Shown one piece after another: positions 18,453 to 30,619 of a DNA stretch of 64,000 nucleotides. Position 1 is the first letter of the stretch, and each line of letters starts with the position of its first letter. The stretch lies in contig CASDXO010000008.1 of the NCBI GenBank assembly GCA_949285135.1, forward strand, positions 226,470-290,469, written 5' to 3'. Both the position numbers and the translations under genes were made by a program. The stretch comes from an uncultured Phascolarctobacterium sp. GTDB taxonomy: Bacteria; Bacillota; Negativicutes; Acidaminococcales; Acidaminococcaceae. The notes below the pieces were generated by a model. The model did no database searches. It was not told the DNA's origin and saw nothing but the letters and a program-made list of their open reading frames with translations.

Positions 18453-19604
18453 TCACAATTCTGCAATAATTTTACGGGCCAAAAGCCGCGCTTTACTGTC
18501 AGCAGCTTCAATATCTTCTATTTCTGGCTGCAGAACATTCTCGTGCAGAGAGGTTACTTTCTCTGTGATATAAGGAATATCAAGATACTTAATTTTATCC
18601 GCCAGAAAAGCATAAACAGCCTCTTCGTTGGCGGCATTAAATACACATGGCAGCGTGCCACCAGCTTTGCCGCAGGCAATAGCAGTCTTCAGCGACGGAA
18701 AAGCATCAGTATCAGGTGCTTCAAAGGTCAGGGAAGCAGCCTTGACCAAATCAAGCTGTTCAAACGCCTGAGGAAATCTTTCCGGATAAGACAGGGCATA
18801 CTGGATGGGCAGTCGCATGTCAGGTTCGCCAAGCTGCGCAATAACACTGCCATCACAAAATTCTACCAGCGAATGCACAATACTTTGAGGATGCACAACA
18901 ACATCTATTTTGTCATACGGAATATTAAAAAGCCAATGGGCTTCTATTACTTCAAGTCCCTTATTAGCCAGTGTAGAGGAATCCACGGTAATCTTTTTCC
19001 CCATGCTCCAGTTCGGATGGTTCAGACATTGAGCCAAAGTAACATTTGCCAGCTCACTGCGTTTTTTGCCGCGAAACGGCCCGCCGGAAGCAGTTATAAT
19101 CAGGCGTTTGACTTCACTTTCCCTGCCTGCCCGCAGCGACTGAAAAATTGCACTGTGCTCGCTGTCTACCGGCGTAAGGCTTACATTATGTTCTTTTACC
19201 TTACGCATAACGATGCTGCCAGCAGCGACCAGTGTTTCCTTATTGGCCAGCGCTATATCTTTACCGCATTCTATTGCCGCCAGCGTAGGACGCAGACCAG
19301 CATAGCCCACCATGGAAGCAAGGACAGTATCTGCTTCGCTGTAAGTAGCAGCAGCAAGCAGTCCTTCCTCACCAGCAAGAATTTCTGTTTTGCCATGATA
19401 ACGTTGCAGCAGCCGCGCAGCTGCTTCTTTATCTGTAAGCACAGCCAAATCCGGTTCAAACTCCCGAATCTGCCGTTCCAGTATCTCATCACTTTTATGA
19501 GCAGCCAGCACCCTTATCTTCAGCTTATCCGGATTAGCAGCCGCAACTTCCAGCGTTTGACAGCCAATAGAGCCTGTGCTTCCCAATACTGAAATATTTT
19601 TCAT
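18453..19604 (-). CDS. dxr: Dxr, 1-deoxy-D-xylulose 5-phosphate reductoisomerase
   Basis: 383 aa; converts DXP to MEP with NADPH, the first committed isoprenoid step. GSTGSIGCQTLEV is the NADPH-binding motif and VDSEHSAIFQSL carries the metal-binding Asp/Glu pair. The SMGKKITVDSSTLANKGLEVIEAHWLF block is typical. It lies 24 bp downstream of cdsA and feeds the same prenyl-lipid pathway as ispG and uppS in this operon. Confidence 0.97.
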   Translation of the reverse strand: MKNISVLGSTGSIGCQTLEVAAANPDKLKIRVLAAHKSDEILERQIREFEPDLAVLTDKEAAARLLQRYHGKTEILAGEEGLLAAATYSEADTVLASMVGYAGLRPTLAAIECGKDIALANKETLVAAGSIVMRKVKEHNVSLTPVDSEHSAIFQSLRAGRESEVKRLIITASGGPFRGKKRSELANVTLAQCLNHPNWSMGKKITVDSSTLANKGLEVIEAHWLFNIPYDKIDVVVHPQSIVHSLVEFCDGSVIAQLGEPDMRLPIQYALSYPERFPQAFEQLDLVKAASLTFEAPDTDAFPSLKTAIACGKAGGTLPCVFNAANEEAVYAFLADKIKYLDIPYITEKVTSLHENVLQPEIEDIEAADSKARLLARKIIAEL

Positions 19605-19627
19605 AAAGCTACTCCTTTATCGTTCAT

Positions 19628-20488
19628 TTAAAAACAGCTCAGAAAAACCAGCAGGTAATACGTGACCGGAGCCGCAAACAGCAGGCTGTCAAAACGGTCA
19701 AGCACACCGCCATGTCCCGGAAAAATCTTACCGGAATCTTTAATATCAAAAGAACGCTTGATTATTGACTCAATAAGATCACCCAGTGGCGCAAAGAAAG
19801 CAATCCCCAATGCCAGAACAACTGCCTGCCAAATCGGCAGATGCAAATAACTGGAAGCAAGCCAGCTTACAACAGCTGTGCAGCCAACAAAACCTGCAGC
19901 TGCTCCCTCCAAGGATTTTTTAGGACTGACACTGCAAAAGGGACGCTTGCCAAACGCGCTGCCAAAGAAATAAGCTACAGTATCACTGGCCCAGGTTCCC
20001 AGCAGCACAGTCCATAAAAGAGCTTCGCCAAAATCCATAACGGTAAACCCCAAATTAACAGGAAATCCGGGAATTCCACGCAGGATAATGACATGAGCAA
20101 ACAAAACTCCACAGTAAACCATGCCCCAGATAGAAAGAGAAGTACTTCCCACCCAGTTTGTTTCGCCGCAGCGACAATGTCTTACCAAACCTTCCAGCGC
20201 GTTAAAAATAAAGAACAATGTTATGAACATCGTAGAAAATGCCAGCAAAAACAAGGGATCCACACCGGAATAATATCCCAGCGCAGCCATACCTACGGTC
20301 AGTAAGGTGCCAAGACCTGAAGTCAAGTAGTACACATTATACCCTTTCTGTGCAGCCATATTATGCAGTTCATACCAGCCGACCGCTGCCAAAAAAAGTA
20401 CTGCAGCAGAAAAAATTATTCCGCCTTTGGTAATAATACCGACAGCAATAATTATACCGATGATGCCAGTAATAATTCGCGTTAACAT
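19628..20488 (-). CDS. cdsA: CdsA, phosphatidate cytidylyltransferase
   Basis: Polytopic membrane enzyme making CDP-diacylglycerol from phosphatidic acid and CTP. About 286 aa with eight or so hydrophobic segments and the C-terminal signature FPGHGGVLDRFDSLLF (the S-x-R/G-D-R region). I prefer the ATG at 20488 (MLTRIITGIIG) with GGGTG 6 bases upstream; an in-frame GTG at 20497 is possible. It is adjacent to uppS as in most bacteria. Confidence 0.95.
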   Translation of the reverse strand: MLTRIITGIIGIIIAVGIITKGGIIFSAAVLFLAAVGWYELHNMAAQKGYNVYYLTSGLGTLLTVGMAALGYYSGVDPLFLLAFSTMFITLFFIFNALEGLVRHCRCGETNWVGSTSLSIWGMVYCGVLFAHVIILRGIPGFPVNLGFTVMDFGEALLWTVLLGTWASDTVAYFFGSAFGKRPFCSVSPKKSLEGAAAGFVGCTAVVSWLASSYLHLPIWQAVVLALGIAFFAPLGDLIESIIKRSFDIKDSGKIFPGHGGVLDRFDSLLFAAPVTYYLLVFLSCF

Positions 20489-20504
20489 TTTATACACCCA
20501 TTCA

Positions 20505-21287
20505 TTATTTATTCACCAGGCCGCCAAAACGACGCTCACGTCCCTGGAAAGCACTGATAGCCTGCAACAGATGTTCCTCTGAAAAGTCAGGCCAATATAC
20601 ATCAGTAGTCCAGATTTCAGCATAGGCTATCTGCCAGAGTAAAAAATTACTTATTCTTAAATCTCCGCCGGGTCGTATAAGCAGATCCGGTGCCGGCAGC
20701 CCATCTGTATAGAGGTGCTGCTCAAAAACTTTATCAGTTATTTCATCTACGGCAAGGCTGCCGTCAACAGCTTCCTGAGCAATACGTTTTACCGCCTGCA
20801 GGATTTCTGCCTGCCCGCCATAGTTTATAGCCAAATTTAAAATTATCCCGGTATTGTTTCTGGTTTCTTCAACAGCATGTTCCATTTTTTGCCTTACTAC
20901 TTCCGGCAATCCTTCTTTGGAACCAATGAAACGCACCTGGACATTATTTTCCTTAAACTCATCTATTTCGTTAGTCAGATACCGGCTGAGAAGCTCCATG
21001 ATAAAATTGACTTCCGTTACCGGGCGCTTCCAATTTTCCGTAGAAAACGCATATGCACTGATAACCTTAATGCCGATTTTGTCGGCAGCTTTAACTATCC
21101 TTTTTAAGGTTTCCGCACCGGCCTGATGGCCATAAGTACGAATCTTGCCCTGGGCCTTAGCCCAGCGTCCGTTACCATCCATAATGATAGCAATATGCTG
21201 CGGAATATTTGTCAAATCAATCCCGCTTAAATCCAAAGCTGCATCCGGCGTATTATTCCTTCTGGTTTGAAACAGGCCCTTAAACAC
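20505..21287 (-). CDS. uppS: UppS, undecaprenyl diphosphate synthase (isoprenyl transferase)
   Basis: 260 aa cis-prenyltransferase that makes the C55 carrier for peptidoglycan and other envelope polymers. The P-loop-like motif IAIIMDGNGRWAKAQG and the C-terminal LIRPGGDLRISNFLLWQIAYAE are diagnostic. The GTG at 21287 has only a weak ribosome-binding site. A terminator lies just upstream, after the ferredoxin gene, so uppS may depend on read-through or a weak promoter of its own. Confidence 0.96.
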   Translation of the reverse strand: MFKGLFQTRRNNTPDAALDLSGIDLTNIPQHIAIIMDGNGRWAKAQGKIRTYGHQAGAETLKRIVKAADKIGIKVISAYAFSTENWKRPVTEVNFIMELLSRYLTNEIDEFKENNVQVRFIGSKEGLPEVVRQKMEHAVEETRNNTGIILNLAINYGGQAEILQAVKRIAQEAVDGSLAVDEITDKVFEQHLYTDGLPAPDLLIRPGGDLRISNFLLWQIAYAEIWTTDVYWPDFSEEHLLQAISAFQGRERRFGGLVNK

Positions 21288-21323
21288 CGTAAATCAACCT
21301 TTCACAAAAAGTTATAGATAATA

Positions 21324-21355
21324 AAAAATGGGCAGACCTCCATAAGGAGGCCGCC
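21324..21355 (-). terminator. Terminator between the ferredoxin gene and uppS
   Basis: On the minus strand a 10-bp stem with one bulged T (GGC-GG-CCTCC, loop TTAT) is followed by CATTTTTTATT. It lies 8 bp after the ferredoxin stop. It may be partial, since the downstream cell-envelope genes continue in the same direction. Confidence 0.7.
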
Positions 21356-21362
21356 GTCTTTA

Positions 21363-21527
21363 TTATTGAATAGCGCCTACCGGGCAAGCAGCTGCACAAG
21401 CACCGCATTCAACACATTCTTCAGAAATCTCATATTTGCCGTCAGCTTCATGAATAGCGCCTACCGGGCAGGTAGCAGCACAGGTACCGCAGCCAACACA
21501 AGCTTCTTTGTCAATTTTCAATGCCAT
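21363..21527 (-). CDS. 2[4Fe-4S] ferredoxin
   Basis: 54 aa, a complete clostridial-type ferredoxin. Two CxxCxxCxxxCP motifs are present (CVGCGTCAATCPVGAI and CVECGACAAACPVGAI), each binding one cubane shared across the repeats. It is the low-potential electron carrier expected to partner pyruvate:ferredoxin oxidoreductase and hydrogenase. The ATG at 21527 has GGAGG about 9 bases upstream, in the 19-bp gap after the PASTA-like gene. It sits between frr and uppS, an unusual place for a redox gene, and is followed by a terminator. Confidence 0.95.
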   Translation of the reverse strand: MALKIDKEACVGCGTCAATCPVGAIHEADGKYEISEECVECGACAAACPVGAIQ

Positions 21528-21546
21528 ATCTTTGCACCTCCTCTCT

Positions 21547-21750
21547 TTATCTGTACACTATGGTAAGAACTAATTTATCATCAGACAGAACTTGCTGTCT
21601 AACTACATATTTACGTACATCACGCGAAGCATAATCAGCAATATCTTCACGCGGCGGCACTAAAGGCTGAATTTCATACTTTATCTGCCGTTCCGCCAGT
21701 CTACGCTCAGCTTCCTCTAAAGGCAGAGCCAGCACATTAGGAAATTCCAT
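21547..21750 (-). CDS. Small PASTA-like protein
   Basis: 67 aa, start ATG at 21750 overlapping the frr stop by one base (TGATG). The sequence NVLALPLEEAERRLAERQIKYEI has the look of a single PASTA repeat (hydrophobic residue followed by the EA..L...G/I.... pattern), and the C-terminus (DDKLVLTIVYR) ends in a beta-strand as PASTA units do. No signal peptide or membrane segment is seen, so a cell-wall role like that of serine/threonine kinases is not implied. Function unknown; the coupled start argues that it is a real gene. Confidence 0.7.
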   Translation of the reverse strand: MEFPNVLALPLEEAERRLAERQIKYEIQPLVPPREDIADYASRDVRKYVVRQQVLSDDKLVLTIVYR

Positions 21751-22313
21751 CAAATTTCCATAACCTCTTTTTCTTTGTTAGCAGTTACGGCATCAATGTC
21801 TTTCATAATTTTATCTGTGATTTTCTGTACATCGTCAGTACCTTTTTTAGCTTCATCTTCGGTAATCTCTTTTGCTTTTTCAGCTTTTTTAATAGCATCA
21901 TTAGCATCACGGCGCAGGTTGCGAACAACTACACGGAAGTCCTCAGCTTTTTTATGTACTACCTTAACCAAATCTTTGCGGCGTTCTTCTGTCAGCTGAG
22001 GCAGATTAAGACGAATACATACACCGTCGCTGTTCGGATTAAGTCCAAGGTCAGATTTCATAATAGCCTTTTCAATATCTTTAATAAGGTTCTTTTCCCA
22101 CGGCTGGATGACAATCATTCTCGGTTCCGGTACGGTAACACTGGCAACCTGAGTTACCGGTGTAGGAGTACCGTAATATTCTACCATAACCTTCTCCAAA
22201 AGAGAAGGTGTGGCACGACCGGCACGCAATGTTGCCAGATCTACGCGCAATGCGTCTACGGACTTATGCATTTTTTCTTCTATGCCGCTGATGATTTCTT
22301 TTACAGTTGCCAT
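21750..22313 (-). CDS. frr: Ribosome recycling factor
   Basis: 187 aa, normal length. Works with EF-G to split post-termination ribosomes. The family blocks LRAGRATPSLLEKVMVEYYG and RVVVRNLRRDANDAIKKAEK are present, along with the conserved basic C-terminal helix region. It starts 3 bp after pyrH. The usual upstream partners rpsB and tsf are not in this window. Confidence 0.97.
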   Translation of the reverse strand: MATVKEIISGIEEKMHKSVDALRVDLATLRAGRATPSLLEKVMVEYYGTPTPVTQVASVTVPEPRMIVIQPWEKNLIKDIEKAIMKSDLGLNPNSDGVCIRLNLPQLTEERRKDLVKVVHKKAEDFRVVVRNLRRDANDAIKKAEKAKEITEDEAKKGTDDVQKITDKIMKDIDAVTANKEKEVMEI

Positions 22314-22316
22314 AAA

Positions 22317-23078
<762 letters not shown>

Positions 23079-23170
23079 TTAATTTCTACATGCATTGAAT
23101 TTTTCCTCTTTTATTTTTGAACTTTAAGTGAGAAAAGCGCAAAATAAAATTTATCTGTTATCAGCTCTCT

Positions 23171-23219
23171 GAAAAAAATAACTGCGCCGGCAAGCTGCTT
23201 TCTGCAGCAGCCTGCGGCA
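23171..23219 (-). terminator. Terminator of the tctBA operon
   Basis: A long imperfect stem (GCCG, one mismatch, then 10 bp ending in CTGCT, loop GCAGAA) followed on the minus strand by GCAGTTATTTTTTTC. It separates tctA from pyrH. Confidence 0.8.
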
Positions 23220-23235
23220 CAGTATTAGGTTAAAA

Positions 23236-24732
23236 TTACATATTTTTTCTCTGCATCCTGCGGATAACCGAACCGATAAACGGCGACAGCAGCGACAGCA
23301 AAGCAATAATCAGGAAAAACAAACACAAAGGACGTGTATAGAAAATACTGAAAGAGCCATCACTCATAATAAGTGAACCAACAAAATTCTGTTCTGCCAT
23401 ACTGCCAAGAATAATACCAATAATGATAGCCGACATGGAAAATCCCAGTTTATTAAGGAAATAGCCAATAAACCCGGAGGCAACCATCAGATACACATCA
23501 TTGATGGAATTATTATAAGAATAAGTACCGACAAAAGTCATCATAATGATAATCGGCAGCAGAATATGAATGGGTACATTAACAACCTTGACAAACAGTT
23601 TAATCAGGGAGAATCCCAAAATACCCATAATGATGTTGGCAAGCAGCAGTCCTATAAAAATAGCATATACATCAGGTGCCTTCTCAATAAAGAGCAGCGG
23701 CCCCGGCTGCAGCCCCTGCACCATCAGCGCTCCCATCATGATGGCCGTGGCTCCGTCACCAGGAATACCTAAAGTAAGTACAGGAATAAATGCGCCGCCG
23801 GATACAGCGTTATTGCCTGATTCCGAAGCTACGATGCCTTCAGGCTCGCCATTGCCAAAATTTTCTTTATGTTTGGACCAGCGTTTTGCCTGATCGTAAG
23901 AAACAAAGGAAGCAATATCACCGCCGGTACCAGGTACACAACCGATAAAAGTACCAATACAGGAAGACCTTATCAGGGTAGCAAAAACTCGCTTGATGTC
24001 CGCCATAGATGGCAGCACCTTATCAATAGTCATATGCTGCTCACTGCGCTCATTATGATAATATTCTTCAATACTGCCTAATACCTGCGCAAAAGCAAAC
24101 ACCCCTATCAAGATAGGTATAAAGGAAACACCACCCAGCAGATAAGTAGTATCCAGCGTAAAGCGTATCGTACCGCTCATATCGTCAATACCGACCGTGG
24201 CTAAAAACAAACCAATCAGCCCGCCCATAATACCTTTGATAACGCTGCCGGAAGAAACACTTGTAATGATACTGAGTCCAAAAATCGCCAGAGCGAAATA
24301 TTCCGGTTTGGAAAACTGCAGCGCCAGTTTGGCCAGCTGTGGTGCCAGTAAAATCAGACACACAGTACTGAATATGCCGCCAAAGGTGCTGGCCATTGTG
24401 GAAAGCCCCAGCGCACGGCCAGGCTGCTTCATTTTGGCAGCCATGGGATAACCGTCCAGTGTAGTTGCCACAGAGGCCGGGGTTCCTGGCGTTTTTAGTA
24501 AAATAGCTGAAATACTGCCGCCATAGATAGCACCACAATAAATTCCCAGCAGCATTAAAATTCCGCCGACACCATCAAAGCTGAAGGCCAGAGGAAAAAG
24601 CAACGCCAAACCCATATTAACGCTCAGGCCAGGCATACAGCCAAAAGCAATACCGACAGCGACACCGAATACCAATCCAAGCAAATTGGCTGGAATGAAA
24701 ATCATACTTAATGCGCTTGCTATATCACCCAT
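23236..24732 (-). CDS. tctA: TctA-family large permease of a tripartite tricarboxylate transporter
   Basis: 498 aa, about 12 membrane segments. Conserved family blocks are GCMPGLSVNMGLALLFP, GGSISAILLKTPGTPASVATTLDGYP and ASESGNNAVSGGAFIPVLTLGIPGDGATA. In TTT systems TctA and the small TctB form the membrane unit that takes carboxylates such as citrate from a periplasmic TctC. No tctC gene is in the window, so the substrate cannot be inferred. The start has GGAGGTC upstream. It follows tctB by 11 bp. Confidence 0.93.
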   Translation of the reverse strand: MGDIASALSMIFIPANLLGLVFGVAVGIAFGCMPGLSVNMGLALLFPLAFSFDGVGGILMLLGIYCGAIYGGSISAILLKTPGTPASVATTLDGYPMAAKMKQPGRALGLSTMASTFGGIFSTVCLILLAPQLAKLALQFSKPEYFALAIFGLSIITSVSSGSVIKGIMGGLIGLFLATVGIDDMSGTIRFTLDTTYLLGGVSFIPILIGVFAFAQVLGSIEEYYHNERSEQHMTIDKVLPSMADIKRVFATLIRSSCIGTFIGCVPGTGGDIASFVSYDQAKRWSKHKENFGNGEPEGIVASESGNNAVSGGAFIPVLTLGIPGDGATAIMMGALMVQGLQPGPLLFIEKAPDVYAIFIGLLLANIIMGILGFSLIKLFVKVVNVPIHILLPIIIMMTFVGTYSYNNSINDVYLMVASGFIGYFLNKLGFSMSAIIIGIILGSMAEQNFVGSLIMSDGSFSIFYTRPLCLFFLIIALLSLLSPFIGSVIRRMQRKNM

Positions 24733-24743
24733 TATATGACCTC

Positions 24744-25214
24744 CTACTCCAAAAATATCGACTGCGGCATCTGAGTATGCAGCAATTCACCAAAAACAAG
24801 ATAGATAAAAATAATAGTGCAAACTGTAGTGAGTGCAATTACTTTTTTATCATGATAATCCATAAAATACATTACTATCGGTATCAGCACAGCCGATGCC
24901 GGATAAAACCCCAGCAAGTTTATCAGCACGCAATATATGGTAATAACACCCATCATCAGATAAACCCGTCTGTTTGCTGGAAGCGTCAACGCTACCCGCG
25001 TCTGAGACAAATCTTCCTTATGCAAAAAAGTATACACAAACAAGATTACTGCTGCAACCCCCAGAGCAGCACCAAGGCTGAAGGGCCAAAACCCGGGGCC
25101 AGGCCCGTTAACACTAAATTCCAGCGGAAATTCACTGGCTGCATTCATAATGCAGGCACTGATAAGCAATCCTAAAAGGCTGATAATATAATTGCATACT
25201 GCCATGTTCTTCAT
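24744..25214 (-). CDS. tctB: TctB-family small membrane subunit of a tricarboxylate transporter
   Basis: 156 aa with four predicted membrane helices (for example YIISLLGLLISACIMNAA and ASAVLIPIVMYFMDYHD) and the family pattern GPGPGFWPFSLGAAL. I chose the ATG at 25214. It is the first gene of the pair and has a good promoter upstream. TctB is poorly conserved in general, so the assignment rests partly on its neighbour. Confidence 0.85.
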   Translation of the reverse strand: MKNMAVCNYIISLLGLLISACIMNAASEFPLEFSVNGPGPGFWPFSLGAALGVAAVILFVYTFLHKEDLSQTRVALTLPANRRVYLMMGVITIYCVLINLLGFYPASAVLIPIVMYFMDYHDKKVIALTTVCTIIFIYLVFGELLHTQMPQSIFLE

Positions 25215-25256
25215 TGTCAATAACCCCGTTAGCTAATGATTAAAGTAAACAGTAAT

Positions 25257-25285
25257 ATTTTATCAGATTTTAAAAACAATGTCAT
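25257..25285 (-). promoter_or_regulatory. Promoter of tctBA
   Basis: ATGACA (25285-25280) and TAAAAT (25262-25257) on the minus strand with 17-base spacing, about 40 bases before tctB. Confidence 0.6.
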
Positions 25286-25318
25286 TATTTCTTCACAAAT
25301 CGTTGACTATTTTAGTAA

Positions 25319-25353
25319 AGAAAAAACAAGCCGGCCTAAACCGACTTGTTTTT
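25319..25353 (-). terminator. Terminator after secF
   Basis: AACAAG plus CGG stem (25325-25334 with 25341-25350, one mismatch) with A/T runs on both sides, 17 bp past the secF stop. It ends the ruvC-to-secF gene run. Confidence 0.8.
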
Positions 25354-25369
25354 AAAAATGTTATATAAC

Positions 25370-26245
25370 TTATTCGCCTGCTTTTTTACCGCGCAGGAAA
25401 AGCCACAACGGACCAGCCAGGAAAATAGAAGTATAAGCACCGCTGCCAAAACCTACCAGCATGGCAAAAGAGAAATTGCGGATTGTTTCGCCACCCCACA
25501 GGAAGATAGCCACAACAGCAAACAAAGATGTACCAACAGTATAGCAGGTACGGGTCATAGTCTGCCAGATGCTGTTATCTACCATATCGCTGAGGCTTTC
25601 ACTGCGACGATGAATTTTGAGGTTCTCGCGAATACGGTCAAAAATAACGATTGTACCGTTAATAGAATAACCTACAACAGTCAGCAATGCCGCAACAAAG
25701 GAAGAATCCATCTCCATATGGAACAGGGAGAAATAACTCAGGGTAACCATTACGTCTATAATCAGGGCAATAATAGCCGCCACAGCAAATTTAAATTCAA
25801 AACGCATGGTAATATAGCCAATCATCAGTACCCAGGAAAGTACAATCGCCATAACTGCCTGCTGAATTAGTTCACCGCCTATGGTGGCACCTACCTGTTC
25901 CACACGCTGAATCTGGAAATCACCCAACTTATTTTTCAAATCATCCATAACAGCTCGACGTACACTGTCATCAATAACAACAGTCCTGATCAGTACACCC
26001 TGTGCGCTCTGCGCTCCGTCACTGCTTTCCAGCTGGATAATGCTGTTACCAAGATCATGTTCCTTTAAAACATCACGCACCTCTGCTACGGTAACAGGTT
26101 TATTAAAGGACAAATCCATAATGCTGCCGCCAGTAAAATCAATACCAAGATTGAATCCTCTAAACAGCATGGACCCAATACCAATTAGCAGAAAAATAAT
26201 GGTTATGGAGAAGAAAATCTTATAATTCTTAACGATAGAAAACAT
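25370..26245 (-). CDS. secF: SecF protein-export membrane subunit
   Basis: 291 aa. With SecD it forms the proton-driven accessory unit of the SecYEG translocase. Six membrane segments; motif GIDFTGGSIMDLSF near the N-terminus and GYSINGTIVIFDRIRENL mark SecF. It overlaps the secD stop by one base (TAATG). Normal length. Confidence 0.97.
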   Translation of the reverse strand: MFSIVKNYKIFFSITIIFLLIGIGSMLFRGFNLGIDFTGGSIMDLSFNKPVTVAEVRDVLKEHDLGNSIIQLESSDGAQSAQGVLIRTVVIDDSVRRAVMDDLKNKLGDFQIQRVEQVGATIGGELIQQAVMAIVLSWVLMIGYITMRFEFKFAVAAIIALIIDVMVTLSYFSLFHMEMDSSFVAALLTVVGYSINGTIVIFDRIRENLKIHRRSESLSDMVDNSIWQTMTRTCYTVGTSLFAVVAIFLWGGETIRNFSFAMLVGFGSGAYTSIFLAGPLWLFLRGKKAGE

Positions 26246-27489
26246 TATTTTTTCACCTCCTTAGTATCTGCAGGTTTACCTGCACCGACACCAAAGAAGG
26301 CCGGATTATTTGTCAGATTACTGTAAATAAGGAAACGCAGCATAAATTTAGTTACGGTTACTGCCGTAAACATACTTAACACAACACCTAAAGCCAAAGT
26401 AACTGCAAAACCTTTAACAGGCCCTGTCCCAAGGTAAAATAGTACTGCAGCGGCCATCAGCGTAGTGATATTGGAGTCAAAAATCGTTACCAGAGCTCTG
26501 CCGAAGCCTGCATCCATGGCACTGCGCAAAGTTTTACCATGCCGCAACTCCTCCTTAAACCTTTCAAAAATAAGCACGTTGGCATCTACTGCCATGCCTA
26601 TTGACAGGATAATACCGGCGATACCTGGCAAGGTAAGTGTAGCATTAAGATAACGCATTGCCAGAAGCAGCAGCATTACATAAAGCAGCAGGGCAATATC
26701 GGCTACCAGACCGGAAAGTCTGTAGAAAATAAGCATAAATACAAAAACACCGATAATACCGATACTGAATGCCTTAATGCTTTTTTCTTTGGAATCCTGT
26801 CCCAGAGTTGGGCCAACAGTCCTGTTTTCCATAACTTCAATTTTTACCGGCAAAGAACCACTGCGCAAAAGAATAGCCAGTCTTTCAGCTTCTTCCATAG
26901 TACGGGAACCGGAAATCTGTGCGCGGCCACCTGTAATTGCCTCCTGTACAACGGGGGCTGTCAGCACATCACCATCCAATACGATAGCAATCTGTTTACC
27001 GATATTTCTTGCAGTAAGGTCAGCAAATTTTTTGCCGCCTTCTTCATTAAACTCAAGTCCTACAACAGCCTGATTGCCATTACTGATCTGAGCTTTCGCA
27101 TCTTTCAGGTCTTTACCTGTCAGCACTACGTTGCCGTCCTGATCCTTAAACTGCAGCATGGCAGTACGGCCAAGCATGGCAATGGCCTTTTCCGGATCCT
27201 TTACGCCCGGCAGCTCTACAATAATACGATCCTTGCCCTGTCTTTGAATAACAGGCTCAGTAAGACCCAACTCATTAACGCGGCGCTCAATAATCTTGAC
27301 ACTGCGGTTTACAGCATCATCATCCACTTTCAGTTCCGGCGTATCTACCGCCTGCAGAACAACATGCGTACCGCCCTGTAAATCAAGCCCTTGTTTGATA
27401 GAATTGGTCAATGGCGAAATATAAACGCAGAAACCTCCGATAATTGCCAGTGCAATGATCAGAAACTTCCCTAATTCATTCCATCGCAA
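26245..27489 (-). CDS. secD: SecD protein-export membrane subunit
   Basis: 414 aa, partner of SecF. Features: N-terminal membrane segment, the GLDLQGGTHVVLQ block, the periplasmic P1 region (EERG-type ERRVNELGLTEPVIQRQGKDRIIVELPG) and the C-terminal GIAGIILSIGMAVDANVLIFERFKEE in the membrane domain. It starts with TTG at 27489 after GGGGG. It lies next to yajC, the other Sec accessory gene. Confidence 0.97.
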   Translation of the reverse strand: MRWNELGKFLIIALAIIGGFCVYISPLTNSIKQGLDLQGGTHVVLQAVDTPELKVDDDAVNRSVKIIERRVNELGLTEPVIQRQGKDRIIVELPGVKDPEKAIAMLGRTAMLQFKDQDGNVVLTGKDLKDAKAQISNGNQAVVGLEFNEEGGKKFADLTARNIGKQIAIVLDGDVLTAPVVQEAITGGRAQISGSRTMEEAERLAILLRSGSLPVKIEVMENRTVGPTLGQDSKEKSIKAFSIGIIGVFVFMLIFYRLSGLVADIALLLYVMLLLLAMRYLNATLTLPGIAGIILSIGMAVDANVLIFERFKEELRHGKTLRSAMDAGFGRALVTIFDSNITTLMAAAVLFYLGTGPVKGFAVTLALGVVLSMFTAVTVTKFMLRFLIYSNLTNNPAFFGVGAGKPADTKEVKK

Positions 27490-27511
27490 AATTATTCCCC
27501 CTTAAAATTAT

Positions 27512-28078
27512 TTAATCGTTAATAATACGCCTGATACCGTTTTCATCAACTAAAACGGAAACAGGCACATCATTAACGTCACAAGGTATATTTTCCTGTA
27601 ATAAAGCAGCACAGGCAATACCGCAGGTTATCACACCGGATGCCTGTGCCAGAAATCTGTCATAATAGCCCGCGCCCATCCCCAAACGATTGCCGGCTCT
27701 ATCATATGCCACAGCAGGAACAAGTATCAGATCAAGCTGGGAAGGCACAATTCCAGGCCCCGGATTCGCCGGCGTTCTGATACCGTATCTGTCACTGACA
27801 AAATCTGTCATGCTGAAAATGCGTACAGCAGTCATTGCTGTATCGGTTAATACCAACGGTACATAAACCTTCTTACGATCAGCCAGTGCCTGACGCAGGA
27901 TACTGTCCACAGCAATTTCCTTGCCAAAAGCAAGATAACCCATGATACTTTCAGCATACCTGTATTCATCACTGCTTAAAATATAATCGGCGATTTTATT
28001 GCTGCAGCAGCATACATATTCCTCAGTCAGCTCTCCACGCAGCTTTTTAAGCTTTTGGCGCAGCAGCTGTTTATCCAT
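27512..28078 (-). CDS. 5-formyltetrahydrofolate cyclo-ligase
   Basis: 188 aa; ATP-dependent conversion of 5-formyl-THF to 5,10-methenyl-THF, which salvages a dead-end folate. The C-terminal LGMGAGYYDRFLA is the family's signature and YVPLVLTDTAMTAVRI the substrate region. It sits between yajC and secD; the folate gene is a passenger in this export-gene run. The N-terminus (MDKQLLRQKLKKLRGEL) is typical. Confidence 0.93.
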   Translation of the reverse strand: MDKQLLRQKLKKLRGELTEEYVCCCSNKIADYILSSDEYRYAESIMGYLAFGKEIAVDSILRQALADRKKVYVPLVLTDTAMTAVRIFSMTDFVSDRYGIRTPANPGPGIVPSQLDLILVPAVAYDRAGNRLGMGAGYYDRFLAQASGVITCGIACAALLQENIPCDVNDVPVSVLVDENGIRRIIND

Positions 28079-28081
28079 ATA

Positions 28082-28381
28082 TTATTTATCTCCCGCATTT
28101 TTAGAAGGGTCCTGAAAACCACTGATTGCAGAACGAACAAAATTAATTTCCACATTTTCTGCAACTTCGACAGTAACCTTCTTTTCAGATATGTTGGTAA
28201 TTGTTCCGTATACACCGCCAATAGTAATTATCTTGTCACCCTTTTTCAGAGATTCCAACATATTCTGGCGTTTTTGCTGTTCTTTTTTCTGTGGGCGCCA
28301 CAGCATAAAATAAAAAATACCACCCATCAGTATAAACGGCCATATGGCATTAATCATTGCCATCATATCTCCACCTGCCAT
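28082..28381 (-). CDS. yajC: YajC, preprotein translocase auxiliary subunit
   Basis: 99 aa with one N-terminal membrane helix (WPFILMGGIFYFMLWRPQKKEQQKRQ) followed by the soluble GDKIITIGGVYGTI block, the YajC hallmark. Works with SecDF and YidC. The ATG at 28381 has GGAGGTG upstream. A gap of 73 bp separates it from tgt. Confidence 0.95.
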   Translation of the reverse strand: MAGGDMMAMINAIWPFILMGGIFYFMLWRPQKKEQQKRQNMLESLKKGDKIITIGGVYGTITNISEKKVTVEVAENVEINFVRSAISGFQDPSKNAGDK

Positions 28382-28454
28382 GATTACACCTCCAAAATTT
28401 CAAAATATTGAGCTTAATTTTATTTATATTCTACAAATACTTTAAAATACCTGT

Positions 28455-30606
<2,152 letters not shown>

Positions 30607-30619
30607 TCTTACGCTTCTT

